A program made the translations under genes and the position numbers. Source: a virus. Taken from it: a stretch of 64,000 bases of DNA. The DNA is taken from the IMG/VR virus record IMGVR_UViG_3300026382_000009, positions 45,195 to 109,194 of that record, one strand, 5' to 3'. The notes under the pieces were generated by a model that saw nothing but the letters and a program-made list of their open reading frames with translations, did not search any database and was not told where the DNA came from. Every line of letters begins with the position of its first letter. Position 1 is the first letter of the stretch. Positions 9,297-18,019 of the stretch are shown here, piece after piece.

Positions 9297-10200
9297 AGGG
9301 ATAAACCTTAATATCCAATAAACCTACATAAACTTTATTTTGATGACTACATTTTGGACAAATTTTAATAATAGGCTTATTATCTATTACAAGTTTTTCT
9401 TCCCATTCTACTAGTTTTTTGGAAAGACTTAATGGTGAATATAAAACAAAATTCATTTTTTCTTCTAAAGATTTATCCAAATTTTTAATTAATGCTGATA
9501 AATACAAAGCTCTTATTTGAGGATCTGATAAATTTTTTGATTCTTTAAATTTTTCAATTTCTATAATATCTTTTACTGTTAAAGGTCCTAGTTTTAATTT
9601 TTGTCCTTTAAATTCTATTTCTTCAAAATCTTTAACAATTGGTTCAGTAAATTCAAAATCAAATAAAGTTATAGGTGATTGTATTTTTGTTCCGCATTTA
9701 ACATATGGTTCTTCATTTTTATATTGTTTTTCAAGTTCAGCTATTTCTTCTGCTAATTTATCTAACTCTTCTTTATTTTTTATATCTTTTAATTGTTTTT
9801 TCTTTTCTTCAATTTTAAATAAAATTTCTTCTCTTTTTATATTAGGAACAATATTTTGACATTCAATATTAGTATATCCACCTGCAAAATCATTTATTGT
9901 TAAAGTTGATGAAAACATACATAAAGTTAAAAAATCTATTATTTCTAAATCTTCTATACTTCCATTTTCTATCAATATAACATCTTTGTAAATTCTAACC
10001 AATTCTTCTAAATTTTTATCTATATCTTTTGTTTCATCAATGTATTTAGATAGTGCTTCTGATTCTAATAAATTAAGTCCTCTAACATAAACTTCTTTAA
10101 ATGGATAAAATCTAAAATAAGTTGGTAGTTCAGTAATTTTTGTATATTCCAAAGGAATTCCATTTATTTCTTTTGTAATAGTTTGTAATTCTTTTTTCAT
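9295..10200 (-). CDS. Tail assembly chaperone / gp26-like baseplate protein
   Basis: A 301-residue protein; ATG 10200 (AAAAGGA upstream) is preferred over TTG 10203. It has a middle coiled coil (residues ~120-165) and a C-terminal CPKC...H zinc-ribbon-like half site near residue 283, as in the T4 gp26 base plate family. It sits between the tube genes and the tape measure gene, the place of G/GT chaperones. Its last codons are CCC TAA, a plausible +1 shift site (see the extension at 9162-9296). Confidence 0.6.
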   Translation of the reverse strand: MKKELQTITKEINGIPLEYTKITELPTYFRFYPFKEVYVRGLNLLESEALSKYIDETKDIDKNLEELVRIYKDVILIENGSIEDLEIIDFLTLCMFSSTLTINDFAGGYTNIECQNIVPNIKREEILFKIEEKKKQLKDIKNKEELDKLAEEIAELEKQYKNEEPYVKCGTKIQSPITLFDFEFTEPIVKDFEEIEFKGQKLKLGPLTVKDIIEIEKFKESKNLSDPQIRALYLSALIKNLDKSLEEKMNFVLYSPLSLSKKLVEWEEKLVIDNKPIIKICPKCSHQNKVYVGLLDIKVYP

Positions 10201-10226
10201 CAATTTTCCTTTTTATTTGTTTACAT

Positions 10227-10739
10227 TTATTCTTTTTCTGAATAGCCTAAAACTACAAAATCAATAGGCAAATTATTTAAGCTTGCAGAACTATCACCTC
10301 TTTTAGTTATATTTGAATTTGGCAATATTGTTACATAAATTGTTTTGAAATGTTCACCAAATTTATCAAAATGTTCTATTACTAAATCAAATCCATATTC
10401 ATTTAATTTATTTAAAGGTATAACTCTTTTATTTTTAAAAATTTTTTGCATATATTCTTTAAAAAAATTTAAAAATTCTTCCTGGTGTGTTTCATAAACA
10501 GTTAATGATAATTTATTTGGCTTTATAAAACTGTAAGGTATTTGTAAGTCTGAGAGAGGTAAACCTAAATTAACTGTAGTAGTTTTAATTTCATAATCAA
10601 AACTATAATCTTGTATAGGAGCATAATCACCTAATAAATTTAACTTGTTAGCACCATTTTTAGTTCCAAAATACATTACCCACTGACTTGTATGACCTGG
10701 TTCAAATGTTGATTTTTTGCGTAAATCTAAATATTTCAA
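10227..10739 (-). CDS. Second tail-tube-fold protein
   Basis: A 170-residue protein with a TTG start at 10739, chosen because a strong CAGGAGAAG site precedes it. The pattern (HTSQWVMYFGTKNG, DYSFDYEIKTTTVNLGLPL, KPNKLSLTVYE, YVTILPNSN) resembles tube proteins of the gp19 family. It follows the main tube gene and may be a baseplate-proximal or tube-cap paralogue. Its binding site lies in a hairpin that could hold expression below that of the tube protein. Confidence 0.55.
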   Translation of the reverse strand: MKYLDLRKKSTFEPGHTSQWVMYFGTKNGANKLNLLGDYAPIQDYSFDYEIKTTTVNLGLPLSDLQIPYSFIKPNKLSLTVYETHQEEFLNFFKEYMQKIFKNKRVIPLNKLNEYGFDLVIEHFDKFGEHFKTIYVTILPNSNITKRGDSSASLNNLPIDFVVLGYSEKE

Positions 10740-10740
10740 T

Positions 10741-10807
10741 TTCTTCTCCTGTTAAATTATTTCTTTACAATAATCTAACGGGAGAAGAAAAACTAAAGTT
10801 CTTCTCC
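10741..10807 (-). promoter_or_regulatory. Three-segment RNA switch covering the start site of the second tube gene
   Basis: On the minus strand GGAGAAGAA occurs in the end of the tube gene (10799-10807) and again at the binding site of the next gene (10741-10749). Between them TTCTTCTCC (10781-10789) is complementary to both. The middle segment with its flank CCCGTTA pairs 13 of 14 positions with the downstream segment. The two pairings exclude each other, so ribosomes on the tube gene end could decide whether the next start is hidden. The pairing is seen; the regulation is inferred. Confidence 0.5.
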
Positions 10808-11338
10808 TCCTTTTTTCTTCCATGTAAAATTGTCATAACTTAATGTAATTGTTGGTTGAAGAGCAGCACTATCTTGTCCTAAAGAACCGCCAGCACCAAT
10901 TTGTCCTGGTAATACACCATACAATGTATATGTTCTTGTTACTTCATTATTAGCATCTAATAAATCCATTTCTACTTTTATTTTACATTTTTCAGTGCCT
11001 ACTGAATTACCTTCTAAAGCACTGAAATATTTTGATTTCCAATAATAAAGTGCTTCTTGATCTTTTGCATCTGCTCCACCAACAATTGTTAATGTAATTT
11101 CACCATTTCTATTTTCTTTACCAACATAATTTATTGTTTGACCCTGTAATTGAACTTGAATATGTTCAGTGCTTCCTTGAGGTAAATCTAATGACTGACA
11201 TCTGATTTCTACATCTTCATCAAATTTTGCTTTGATATCAGGATCAGTATTTGTATCTTCTAAAAATCTAACAACCCATCTAAAGGTTGTTTGGACTTCT
11301 GATAAAGCTCCTCTAACTTTCTTATAATCGAACTTCAT
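10793..11338 (-). CDS. Tail tube protein, gp19-like
   Basis: A 181-residue protein immediately after the sheath gene, as gp19 follows gp18 in T4. Tube-fold features include FRWVVRFLED near residue 20, LDLPQGSTEHIQVQLQGQTI (residues ~50-70), and a C-terminal LQPTITLSYDNFTWKK strand. It would polymerise into the inner tube through which DNA passes. T4 gp19 has 163 residues, so the length fits. Confidence 0.85.
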   Translation of the reverse strand: MKFDYKKVRGALSEVQTTFRWVVRFLEDTNTDPDIKAKFDEDVEIRCQSLDLPQGSTEHIQVQLQGQTINYVGKENRNGEITLTIVGGADAKDQEALYYWKSKYFSALEGNSVGTEKCKIKVEMDLLDANNEVTRTYTLYGVLPGQIGAGGSLGQDSAALQPTITLSYDNFTWKKKGGEEL

Positions 11339-11362
11339 TTTTATCCTTTATAGTTTTTTATA

Positions 11363-11376
11363 ATCCCAAAAGGGAT
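11363..11376 (-). terminator. Small GC hairpin at the end of the sheath gene
   Basis: ATCCC-AAAA-GGGAT forms a 5-bp stem overlapping the sheath stop region. It is followed on the minus strand by an A/T-rich tract without a long U run, so it may be a weak terminator or an RNA-stabilising hairpin between sheath and tube. Confidence 0.4.
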
Positions 11377-13949
11377 CAAAGAGCTACCTGTATTTTTGCA
11401 CCACTGTTAAATATAGCAAGTGTTACAGGAATTTCTTTAATACTTCTCGTAGGTTTAATTCCAACAAATACAGGCATTCTATTGTTATCAATATCTTCAT
11501 CAGTAATTACTGAACTTACTGCTACTTGATAATCATACAAGCCATTTTTAGTTTTAATATCTTCAAGGAAATTTGTAATAGCATTTTCAACTTCTTTCCA
11601 AGTTCTTTCTACGTTTAATTCAAATTCTTTGTATTCAAGCATATTTTTAAGTCCATATTTGATAACAATTAGTAACATTGCAACACTTCTATCATTTAAT
11701 GGACTTGGTTTACTATAAAGTGTTCTGTTACCCCAAATTGCAAATCCAGAACCTTTAACATATTTAAGAGGATTAATTTTATTATCACATAAGAAATCTC
11801 TATCACCTTCATTCGGTTTAATTTTAGAATCTATTACAACAATTTTTCCTCTTAACCATCCAGCGGCAGGATACCACATATAGTAATTTCTGTATGTATA
11901 AGATTGACTTGCTGCTGCAAATGCATCTGGACCAACCCAAACATATTTTTGGTTATATCTATCAAATATTTTTACCCAACCTGCGAAATAGCTTGCTCTA
12001 TCAGTATCAAGATTTAATCTAGCAACATCATTTACTAATGCATTTTTCCAATCAGCTGCATCTTCAGCATTTGGATCACTTGAGATATATACATGTGTCA
12101 AATCTGTGCTTTGTGCTAATTTTACACATTCTTGAACATAAGGTGTATCATAATAACCACCTGTCATTAAAAGTGTTACTGGTGTTTCACTGTAATTCCA
12201 TAATTTATAAAGGGCATTGATCATATCACCTGTTGTGATTGCACTTCCTTGAGAACCACCTTGAAGTAAATTAACACCAGCATCTAGTAATTTTCCAGCT
12301 AATCCTCCAATATAGATTATTTTATTCAAAGGATAATTGTAAAATACTTTATCCAATTCAGTTATAGGATAATATTGTTTTCCTTTGTAAATTCCTTTTG
12401 ATAAATCATTGTATGTTTCATCAAATTTTAATACTTCAGTATTTTGAACATTACCATTTAGATCTGTATATGTTTTATCAATTTCTTCTTCTTCCAGAGG
12501 TCTATCAATAATAATGTAATTTTCAGAAGAATTAATTGATTGAACTTTGTATTCTTTTGAAATAACATCAGATCCATCAAGATTTACATCATATTTGAAT
12601 TTAATTCTATCTCCCATTGATAATGAAGATACATCACTTAGGTAAACTTGCGTATGTCCTTTTAAAATATTTTCGTTTAAAGTTATTCCTGTTTCTCTAA
12701 ATATTTCTTCTGGTAATCTTTGCCAATAACTATGATCAGTATACAAAGGTTTGTCTTTTACATTTTTATTATCTAGAACATTAATATATTTAGATTTTCC
12801 ATTAATGACATCTTCTAAATACAATTGATTACCAAATCCATCAATAAAGTCAGTTTTTGTTACTTCCCAAGTTTCTACTAATACTCCATCATAATAAACA
12901 AGTATTTTAAATGCTTCTTCATAATTTGTTGAAGGTGCAATTCCAATTGATACTTTATTAAATTCTACTGATGGATCTTTTCCATATACTAAAAAGCTAT
13001 CTCTTTCTTCATATTCAAAATGTTCAACTTTATATAATTTAGTATCAGACGCATCAATTGTTAATTCATTATCTAAATGAATGAATTTTTGCACATAATC
13101 ATAATTTTCTTTACTTTTGAATGTTGTATTAGTTCCATCAATTTGAACTGGATCACCTGATTCCATATAATCTGCATTGTATACAAGAATTTCTTTACTT
13201 GATTCAGCATCAACAGCAACTATTACAGGTTTAGTATAACTTGTGTAATTTCCATCATTATCTTTGTCTTGTAAAATTTCAGTTCCAGCTTTTACTGTAA
13301 CAGGATCTTCTAAAGTTATTTTATTCAATAAAGTATGTCTTACTTCTAAATCAACAACTTTCGCTATTTGTTTTGATTCACCATAATCAGTTTCATCATT
13401 TAGTGTATCAAGTTTTCCATCTTCATCAGATGTAACATAATCACCTTCTTGCAAATTTCCAAATGAACTTACTTCAATATCTTTTACAGTTTGTCCTTGA
13501 TATGCAGAAATATCTATACCAGTATCTACATATTGTCTATTTCCTATATAAGTTGGAAAAATAAAACTATCAACATCTTTTTGTGTTAAACCATCTTTCA
13601 ATGGTTGAACAATTCTCATTTCATCTGTAAATGTTGCTAATGGATCATTTGGAACTTTTGCTACTTTACTTCTAACTAATGCAGCTGAATATTTTACATC
13701 ATCATGTGCAGCTCTAACAACCCATAATTTATTTGATTCTTGCAAATAAGTTATAGCACTATAAAATTCAGGATATCTTGTATCAGGTTCACCAAAAACC
13801 TCAATAAGCTCATTTTCACTTGTAACCAAATAAGGTTTATTCACAGGTCCTTTTTTGCTTCTAATTACTATTCCACCATAAATTCCTGGTACTGATGGAA
13901 CAATAGTGCTTCTATCTTGTTGTTTTATAATTACTTTTGCGCTTCCCAT
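11376..13949 (-). CDS. Tail sheath protein, gp18-like
   Basis: An 857-residue protein. The N-terminus (KVIIKQQDRSTIVPSVPGIY, then VTSENELIEVFGEPD and LWVVRAAHDDVKYSAAL) and the C-terminal part (RDFLCDNKINPLKYVKGSGF, IWGNRTLYSKPSPLNDRSVA, then ERTWKEVENAITNFLEDI) are classic sheath signatures of conserved N- and C-terminal domains. It is longer than T4 gp18 (659 residues); extra domains fall in the middle (residues ~160-520). It contracts to drive the tube through the envelope. Confidence 0.93.
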   Translation of the reverse strand: MGSAKVIIKQQDRSTIVPSVPGIYGGIVIRSKKGPVNKPYLVTSENELIEVFGEPDTRYPEFYSAITYLQESNKLWVVRAAHDDVKYSAALVRSKVAKVPNDPLATFTDEMRIVQPLKDGLTQKDVDSFIFPTYIGNRQYVDTGIDISAYQGQTVKDIEVSSFGNLQEGDYVTSDEDGKLDTLNDETDYGESKQIAKVVDLEVRHTLLNKITLEDPVTVKAGTEILQDKDNDGNYTSYTKPVIVAVDAESSKEILVYNADYMESGDPVQIDGTNTTFKSKENYDYVQKFIHLDNELTIDASDTKLYKVEHFEYEERDSFLVYGKDPSVEFNKVSIGIAPSTNYEEAFKILVYYDGVLVETWEVTKTDFIDGFGNQLYLEDVINGKSKYINVLDNKNVKDKPLYTDHSYWQRLPEEIFRETGITLNENILKGHTQVYLSDVSSLSMGDRIKFKYDVNLDGSDVISKEYKVQSINSSENYIIIDRPLEEEEIDKTYTDLNGNVQNTEVLKFDETYNDLSKGIYKGKQYYPITELDKVFYNYPLNKIIYIGGLAGKLLDAGVNLLQGGSQGSAITTGDMINALYKLWNYSETPVTLLMTGGYYDTPYVQECVKLAQSTDLTHVYISSDPNAEDAADWKNALVNDVARLNLDTDRASYFAGWVKIFDRYNQKYVWVGPDAFAAASQSYTYRNYYMWYPAAGWLRGKIVVIDSKIKPNEGDRDFLCDNKINPLKYVKGSGFAIWGNRTLYSKPSPLNDRSVAMLLIVIKYGLKNMLEYKEFELNVERTWKEVENAITNFLEDIKTKNGLYDYQVAVSSVITDEDIDNNRMPVFVGIKPTRSIKEIPVTLAIFNSGAKIQVAL

Positions 13950-13958
13950 AAGTGTCCT

Positions 13959-14144
13959 TTATATTTTTCTTATAATAAGTTTATCTTTGAATTTTTTTAC
14001 ATTTTTTATAAAAACTTTTTCATTATCGAATTCTAAAATTAATTTTTCTTTTGGAGCAATAGGAACTATATCTTCAGGCAGTCCTACACCTCCAGTGTCA
14101 ATAAATTGTTGAAATTCAGTTTTATTAATTACTGCTACTTTCAT
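13959..14144 (-). CDS. Small conserved-position protein before sheath, unknown
   Basis: A 61-residue protein, mixed alpha/beta with a hydrophobic centre (GLPEDIVPIAPKEKLILEF). It lies between a neck-type gene and the sheath gene with ~10 nt spacing and its own ATG. I recognise no family. Position suggests a small virion or assembly factor. Confidence 0.5.
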   Translation of the reverse strand: MKVAVINKTEFQQFIDTGGVGLPEDIVPIAPKEKLILEFDNEKVFIKNVKKFKDKLIIRKI

Positions 14145-14146
14145 TT

Positions 14147-14875
14147 TTATCCTTTAAATTCTAATTTATAATCTATTTCTTTTAATGTTGGATATGTGTT
14201 TTCAAAATTATTTAATATTGGTCCTGTTAATTCACATGAAAAAGACAATTGTTGTAAATTACCATATTTTTCAAAATCTATATGACCAACTTCAGAAATT
14301 TCTTCAAAATTTACTTGATATTCTAATTCAATAGGTTTTTCATTAATTAAAACAACAATTGTAAAAGTTCTTGGTCTCAAAAATTCTTTACAATACAAAA
14401 ATTGTAAATCATTTATTATTTTAGAACTACTTGAAATAATTTGAAATTCATATTCTATTGTTCCCAATATTAAATCACGAACAATATAATTATCTGGATC
14501 GGTATTTATTTCTTCTCGTATATATTTTACAAATTCTAAAACATTTTCATCTTCGATTTTTATTTTTTGAAAATCACTCATATCAGATGTAAATACAGCT
14601 TCAAACGATATATTGTTTAATCTGTCATCAGTTTTTTTAAGAGGACTGTATCTATATAAGAGTAAATTATAACTTTCTTTTTGTAGTTTTTCTAAATCTT
14701 CATCAGTTAATCCAGGTAATGATAAATCTTTATACATATATCTATAGTTAAGACTACTAATATATTGTTTAATTATTCCTATTTCTGAATTGTATTGTGC
14801 TTGAATATTTATACCATATTTTTCAAATGTTTTTACGATAAATTCAGCCATTTTGTTATGGACTATTTCTAACAT
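14147..14875 (-). CDS. Putative tail completion / terminator protein, gp15-like by position
   Basis: A 242-residue protein placed just upstream of the sheath gene, where T4 has genes 13-15. It has an N-terminal helix region (VHNKMAEFIVKTFEKYGI) and alternating strands later (RTFTIVVLINEKPIELEYQV). It may cap the sheath or tube at the neck. The assignment is mostly positional; no decisive motif was seen. Confidence 0.4.
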   Translation of the reverse strand: MLEIVHNKMAEFIVKTFEKYGINIQAQYNSEIGIIKQYISSLNYRYMYKDLSLPGLTDEDLEKLQKESYNLLLYRYSPLKKTDDRLNNISFEAVFTSDMSDFQKIKIEDENVLEFVKYIREEINTDPDNYIVRDLILGTIEYEFQIISSSSKIINDLQFLYCKEFLRPRTFTIVVLINEKPIELEYQVNFEEISEVGHIDFEKYGNLQQLSFSCELTGPILNNFENTYPTLKEIDYKLEFKG

Positions 14876-14884
14876 TTTTAAATC

Positions 14885-15454
14885 CTATAATACCTTAATA
14901 GGTTTATAATTATTATGATTAGGTGTTTCTTCTTCTTTAGTATCTTTAACAATAGAATATTCTTCTTCAAAATTCAAAGAAGAAAATTCTTCACTATCAA
15001 ATTCTGATTTTTTTTCTTCTATTAATTCAAAATCTGTTTCTTTAGTTGTTATAACAGGAACTAAAATATATTTTCTAAAAACTATTGATTCATCATCTTT
15101 ATATTCTACTTCATCATTTATTCTGAATTTTAAAACACCTGTTGGAGGGTTAACTACAATCAAAGAATATTTAGGAAATCTTTTAGTATTAGGAAGATAA
15201 AGAACAGGTTCATCCTGAGTTAAATTATCAAAAATACCTGGAAGAGTTGTTTCACCTAAAGAATAAAAAGAAGGGATAAGTAATTTTCCAGAAAAATCTG
15301 GAGTGTCCGAATATTCTATATTATCATCATAAAAGCCATGATGAAGACTTTTATCATTTTTTGGAAAATAAACATCAGCAAATACTCCATATAAGTTTGT
15401 TAAAACTTTTATGGAAATATTTGCGCCAATTTTTATACCTTTTAATAACTTCAT
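14885..15454 (-). CDS. Putative neck protein, gp14-like by position
   Basis: A 189-residue protein with a beta-rich first part (KIGANISIKVLTNLYGVFAD; GKLLIPSFYSLGE; FPKYSLIVVNPPTG) and an acidic C-terminal tail (residues ~140-180). It sits in the neck gene cluster between the gp13-position and gp15-position genes. No family-specific motif recognised. Confidence 0.4.
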   Translation of the reverse strand: MKLLKGIKIGANISIKVLTNLYGVFADVYFPKNDKSLHHGFYDDNIEYSDTPDFSGKLLIPSFYSLGETTLPGIFDNLTQDEPVLYLPNTKRFPKYSLIVVNPPTGVLKFRINDEVEYKDDESIVFRKYILVPVITTKETDFELIEEKKSEFDSEEFSSLNFEEEYSIVKDTKEEETPNHNNYKPIKVL

Positions 15455-15457
15455 TTT

Positions 15458-15643
15458 TTACTCTTTAAAAGGATATTTTCTTCCAGTTAATTTTTCAAAA
15501 ATTTCTTTTTCATCTTCAATAAAAAAACTACCAATAACTTGATTATTATTTACATTTAAAAATTCAATAAATTTTTCACCATTTCTTTCTTTTATTACCG
15601 CTTTTAATGGTTTTGTCAAAAATCTAAATAAAACTTTATTCAT
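15458..15643 (-). CDS. Small basic protein in neck cluster, unknown
   Basis: A 61-residue protein (MNKVLFRFLTKPLKAVIKER...) whose stop is 3 nt from the next gene start. It has two short strand-like parts and a basic N-terminus. No family recognised; likely real because it fills the gap exactly and keeps the operon spacing. Confidence 0.5.
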   Translation of the reverse strand: MNKVLFRFLTKPLKAVIKERNGEKFIEFLNVNNNQVIGSFFIEDEKEIFEKLTGRKYPFKE

Positions 15644-15649
15644 TTTTTT

Positions 15650-16240
15650 TTATCCTATTGCTAAATACCAATTACTATCTGTTTCAGACAATTTTTCAAT
15701 AGCATTTTCAACAAGTTCTTTTCCTTGTTCATACAGTTCAGAACCATCATTTTCAAATGGAAGTTCTGTTAAATTAAATCCTTTAAATGGTTCAACTGCT
15801 GCTTGTAAATATAAACCAAGACAAATATCAATAAATTCTTTGTCTTGATTGGGATTAATATCTTTTAATATATTAGCTGCTAAAACTTCTATGTAAAAAT
15901 GTCCAGAAACCTGTGACATTAATTTTTTAGTTTGTCTATCAAAAGACCAATGAAATGTCACAGGTTTATCATTGAGATAAGGAGGTGTAATAAATATATT
16001 TTTCACATTAAAAACATCTCGTTCATTTCCATCTTCATCTATTATTTTTGAAAAATCACTAATTCCAGATGGAATGTATTGTTTTACAATTAAGTCTTTA
16101 TTTCTGTATTGATTGTAAATTGACAATGCTCTATTTGCTATAACTTCAATAACATCATCATTGATTTCTAAATTTTCTTCACCTATATAATACAGATTTG
16201 ATAAAATAAGTAATTGGTGTTTTAATTCTTGAATTGTCAT
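15650..16240 (-). CDS. Putative neck / head completion protein, gp13-like by position
   Basis: A 196-residue, mainly helical protein (ELKHQLLILSNLYYIGEEN; VIEVIANRALSIYNQYRNKD) with a central beta part (NVKNIFITPPYLNDKPVTFHW) and a C-terminal helical part. The place between capsid genes and sheath, and its length, suggest a portal-vertex neck protein. This is inference from order. Confidence 0.4.
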   Translation of the reverse strand: MTIQELKHQLLILSNLYYIGEENLEINDDVIEVIANRALSIYNQYRNKDLIVKQYIPSGISDFSKIIDEDGNERDVFNVKNIFITPPYLNDKPVTFHWSFDRQTKKLMSQVSGHFYIEVLAANILKDINPNQDKEFIDICLGLYLQAAVEPFKGFNLTELPFENDGSELYEQGKELVENAIEKLSETDSNWYLAIG

Positions 16241-16267
16241 ATTAAATTCTTTGATTTATATTTTAAT

Positions 16268-16891
16268 TTACGATAATATTCTTTCTACAAGTGTTTTAGG
16301 ATCTGAAGGATTTACTGTTTCTTCAACTCTTGTTAAGTCTTCTAAAATTCTTTCAAAAAGATCTTTAGATTCTTTTAATTTTTTTTCTTCTTTTTCATCG
16401 CCTTTTTCATCGCCTTTTTCATCATCTTTTTTATCATCTTCACCATCTTCTTCGTCATCTTCTACTTCTTCATCATCTTCAGATTTATCTTCTTTCTTTT
16501 CTTCTTTTTTTCCTTTATCTTCTTTATCACCTTCTTTTTCTTTGCTTTCTTCACCATCTTTATCATCTTTATCTTTTTTATCTTTTTCACTTTCTTTATC
16601 TTCTTTATCATCTTTTTCATCGGCTTCTTTGAGAGCTTCTTCAACTTTTTCTGCAATAATTTTTTCTAATTCTTCATCAACAGCATTAAGCATTTCTTCA
16701 TCTAAGACAATATAACCTTTTTCTTCAAGTTTTTCTTTTAATACAGCAATATCAACATATTTATCAAAATTTTCCATAAGTTCATGTTCTAGTTTGTTAA
16801 GTTCTTCTTCAGAAAGAACAACATAACCTTTTTCTTCAAGTTTTTCTTTGTATTCTTTAATTTTAATATTTTCTCTTAAATCTCTTATCAT
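16268..16891 (-). CDS. Highly charged low-complexity protein, possible scaffold
   Basis: A 207-residue protein. Residues ~10-95 carry two copies of a unit (KEKLEEKGYVVLSEEELN and KEKLEEKGYIVLDEEMLN) separated by ~34 residues. Residues ~95-175 are almost only D, E, K and G. The end (DLFERILEDL...LVERILS) is a short helix with paired ERIL motifs. It follows the capsid gene at a distance of two genes. A scaffold or head-internal role is possible, but no family is recognised. The antisense Ser-rich frame is a shadow. Confidence 0.6.
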   Translation of the reverse strand: MIRDLRENIKIKEYKEKLEEKGYVVLSEEELNKLEHELMENFDKYVDIAVLKEKLEEKGYIVLDEEMLNAVDEELEKIIAEKVEEALKEADEKDDKEDKESEKDKKDKDDKDGEESKEKEGDKEDKGKKEEKKEDKSEDDEEVEDDEEDGEDDKKDDEKGDEKGDEKEEKKLKESKDLFERILEDLTRVEETVNPSDPKTLVERILS

Positions 16892-16903
16892 ATTTTCCCC
16901 TTT

Positions 16904-17545
16904 TTATTTTATTATTATTTTGTCATCTTTTAAAATTATTTCTAGATGTGGATATTTTTTATCAACTTGTGCAGCAATATCTGCCAATGTATCACTATCT
17001 ACACCAGAAACTTCGATTCTATCATTATATATATCAACCAAAACTTTTTTGAATCCTAATGCATCAATAAATTTTGCTATTTCAATTGGGTTAAAATTAG
17101 TAGATTTTTCTTTAATTTTTTCAGATTTTTGTTCTTTTAAATCTTTATTACCTGCTACTTTTTCATTTAATTCTTTTTCTCTTACTAAAACAAGTTGTTC
17201 ATCAAAAGAATAATTATAATCTTTAAGTTTTTCTTCAATTTCTTTTAATTTTTCTTTATCACCATCAATAATAAAAGCTGTTTCTTTGATTTCTAATTTT
17301 ATATCAAATAAATTTTCATCCAAAAGTTCAATTAAACGTTCTAAAGTAATATTTAATTTATTTGATTTTTTAATTTCTAAAATATTTGATGATTTTATAA
17401 CATACTCATTAGATGGTTCTAATGAAGCTAAAATTAAAGCTAATTGAGGTGCTGTAATATTTTTTGTTTCAACTAAAATAGAATTAGCAGTAACAGTAAT
17501 AGAATCATCATTTTCGTATAATTTAATCACATCAATAATTTCCAT
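16904..17545 (-). CDS. Unknown head-region protein with repeated small alpha/beta units
   Basis: A 213-residue protein. It looks like three related small domains: residues ~12-55, ~75-120 and ~150-213 each show strand-helix-strand patterns (for example LFDIKLEIKETAFIIDGDKE and VDIYNDRIEVSGVDSDTLAD), the last reminiscent of BON-like folds. A charged linker (KDLKEQKSEKIKEK) precedes the third unit. No firm family. It lies between the capsid and neck genes, so a virion role is likely. Confidence 0.5.
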   Translation of the reverse strand: MEIIDVIKLYENDDSITVTANSILVETKNITAPQLALILASLEPSNEYVIKSSNILEIKKSNKLNITLERLIELLDENLFDIKLEIKETAFIIDGDKEKLKEIEEKLKDYNYSFDEQLVLVREKELNEKVAGNKDLKEQKSEKIKEKSTNFNPIEIAKFIDALGFKKVLVDIYNDRIEVSGVDSDTLADIAAQVDKKYPHLEIILKDDKIIIK

Positions 17546-17546
17546 G

Positions 17547-17879
17547 TTATTCCTTTATTTTTTTTGCTTTTCTTTTTGTTCTAGTTTTAGTTTCATTATT
17601 ATTTAATACTTTTTTCTTGTTAGCTTTTTCACTTGTATTTTCTTTTTTGTTTTCTTTTTTTACATCTTCTTCCATATCCATATTTTCTTCTGTTTCTATT
17701 TTAACAGGTTTTTCTTTTTTATATATAGGTTCAATTATAATAAATTCTTTAAAATTGTTTACAATGACTGAATTTCCATATATTTTTTTCTCAGATTTTG
17801 GTTCTAAAAAAACTTTTTCATTATTAATAATAACTTCAACTTTATATTTTGATGTATTTTTTATTTTATAACCTATCAT
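17547..17879 (-). CDS. Basic-tailed small protein near capsid gene, unknown
   Basis: The ATG at 17879 (MIGYKIKNTSKYKVEVIINN) is chosen because AAAAGGA lies at the right distance; the open frame extends to 17915 without a better site. Residues 1-60 form a beta-rich head; residues ~65-110 are a lysine-rich tail (NKKENTSEKANKKK). It may be a capsid-associated or DNA-contacting protein. No family recognised. Confidence 0.5.
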   Translation of the reverse strand: MIGYKIKNTSKYKVEVIINNEKVFLEPKSEKKIYGNSVIVNNFKEFIIIEPIYKKEKPVKIETEENMDMEEDVKKENKKENTSEKANKKKVLNNNETKTRTKRKAKKIKE

Positions 17880-17911
17880 ATAAATCCTTTTTTGTTTGAT
17901 TTTTGACATCT

Positions 17912-17998
17912 TCAAAGATTTATATATATCATATTTTAATATATGAGTTTAATATATAAATTTGATATGTAATTTTTAATATATAAATCTTTGAAAAT
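17912..17998. repeat. AT-rich inverted and direct repeats downstream of capsid gene
   Basis: CAAAGATTTATATAT near 17915 and ATATATAAATCTTTG near 17981-17995 form a long inverted repeat. Between them a TATATTAA-type motif recurs three times at ~20-nt spacing. The stretch lies just upstream of the 17547 gene and could hold a late promoter or a processing hairpin; no T4 late box (TATAAATA) is seen exactly. Confidence 0.45.
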
Positions 17999-18013
17999 GT
18001 CCCAAAAAGGGAC
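17999..18013 (-). terminator. Hairpin just after the major capsid gene
   Basis: GTCCC-AAAAA-GGGAC sits 6 nt past the capsid stop codon. The 5-bp GC stem resembles the one after the sheath gene. There is only a short T-rich tail, so termination may be partial. Confidence 0.45.
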
Positions 18014-18019
18014 AAAAGA

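Noticed and set aside
16462-16656. Lys-rich minus-strand frame overlapping the charged protein
   Set aside because: Off-frame reading of the same low-complexity DNA; no binding site.
16251-16715. Ser/Phe-rich frame on the plus strand
   Set aside because: It is the antisense of the D/E/K-rich gene; Ser and Phe arise from complementing its codons. No ribosome site.
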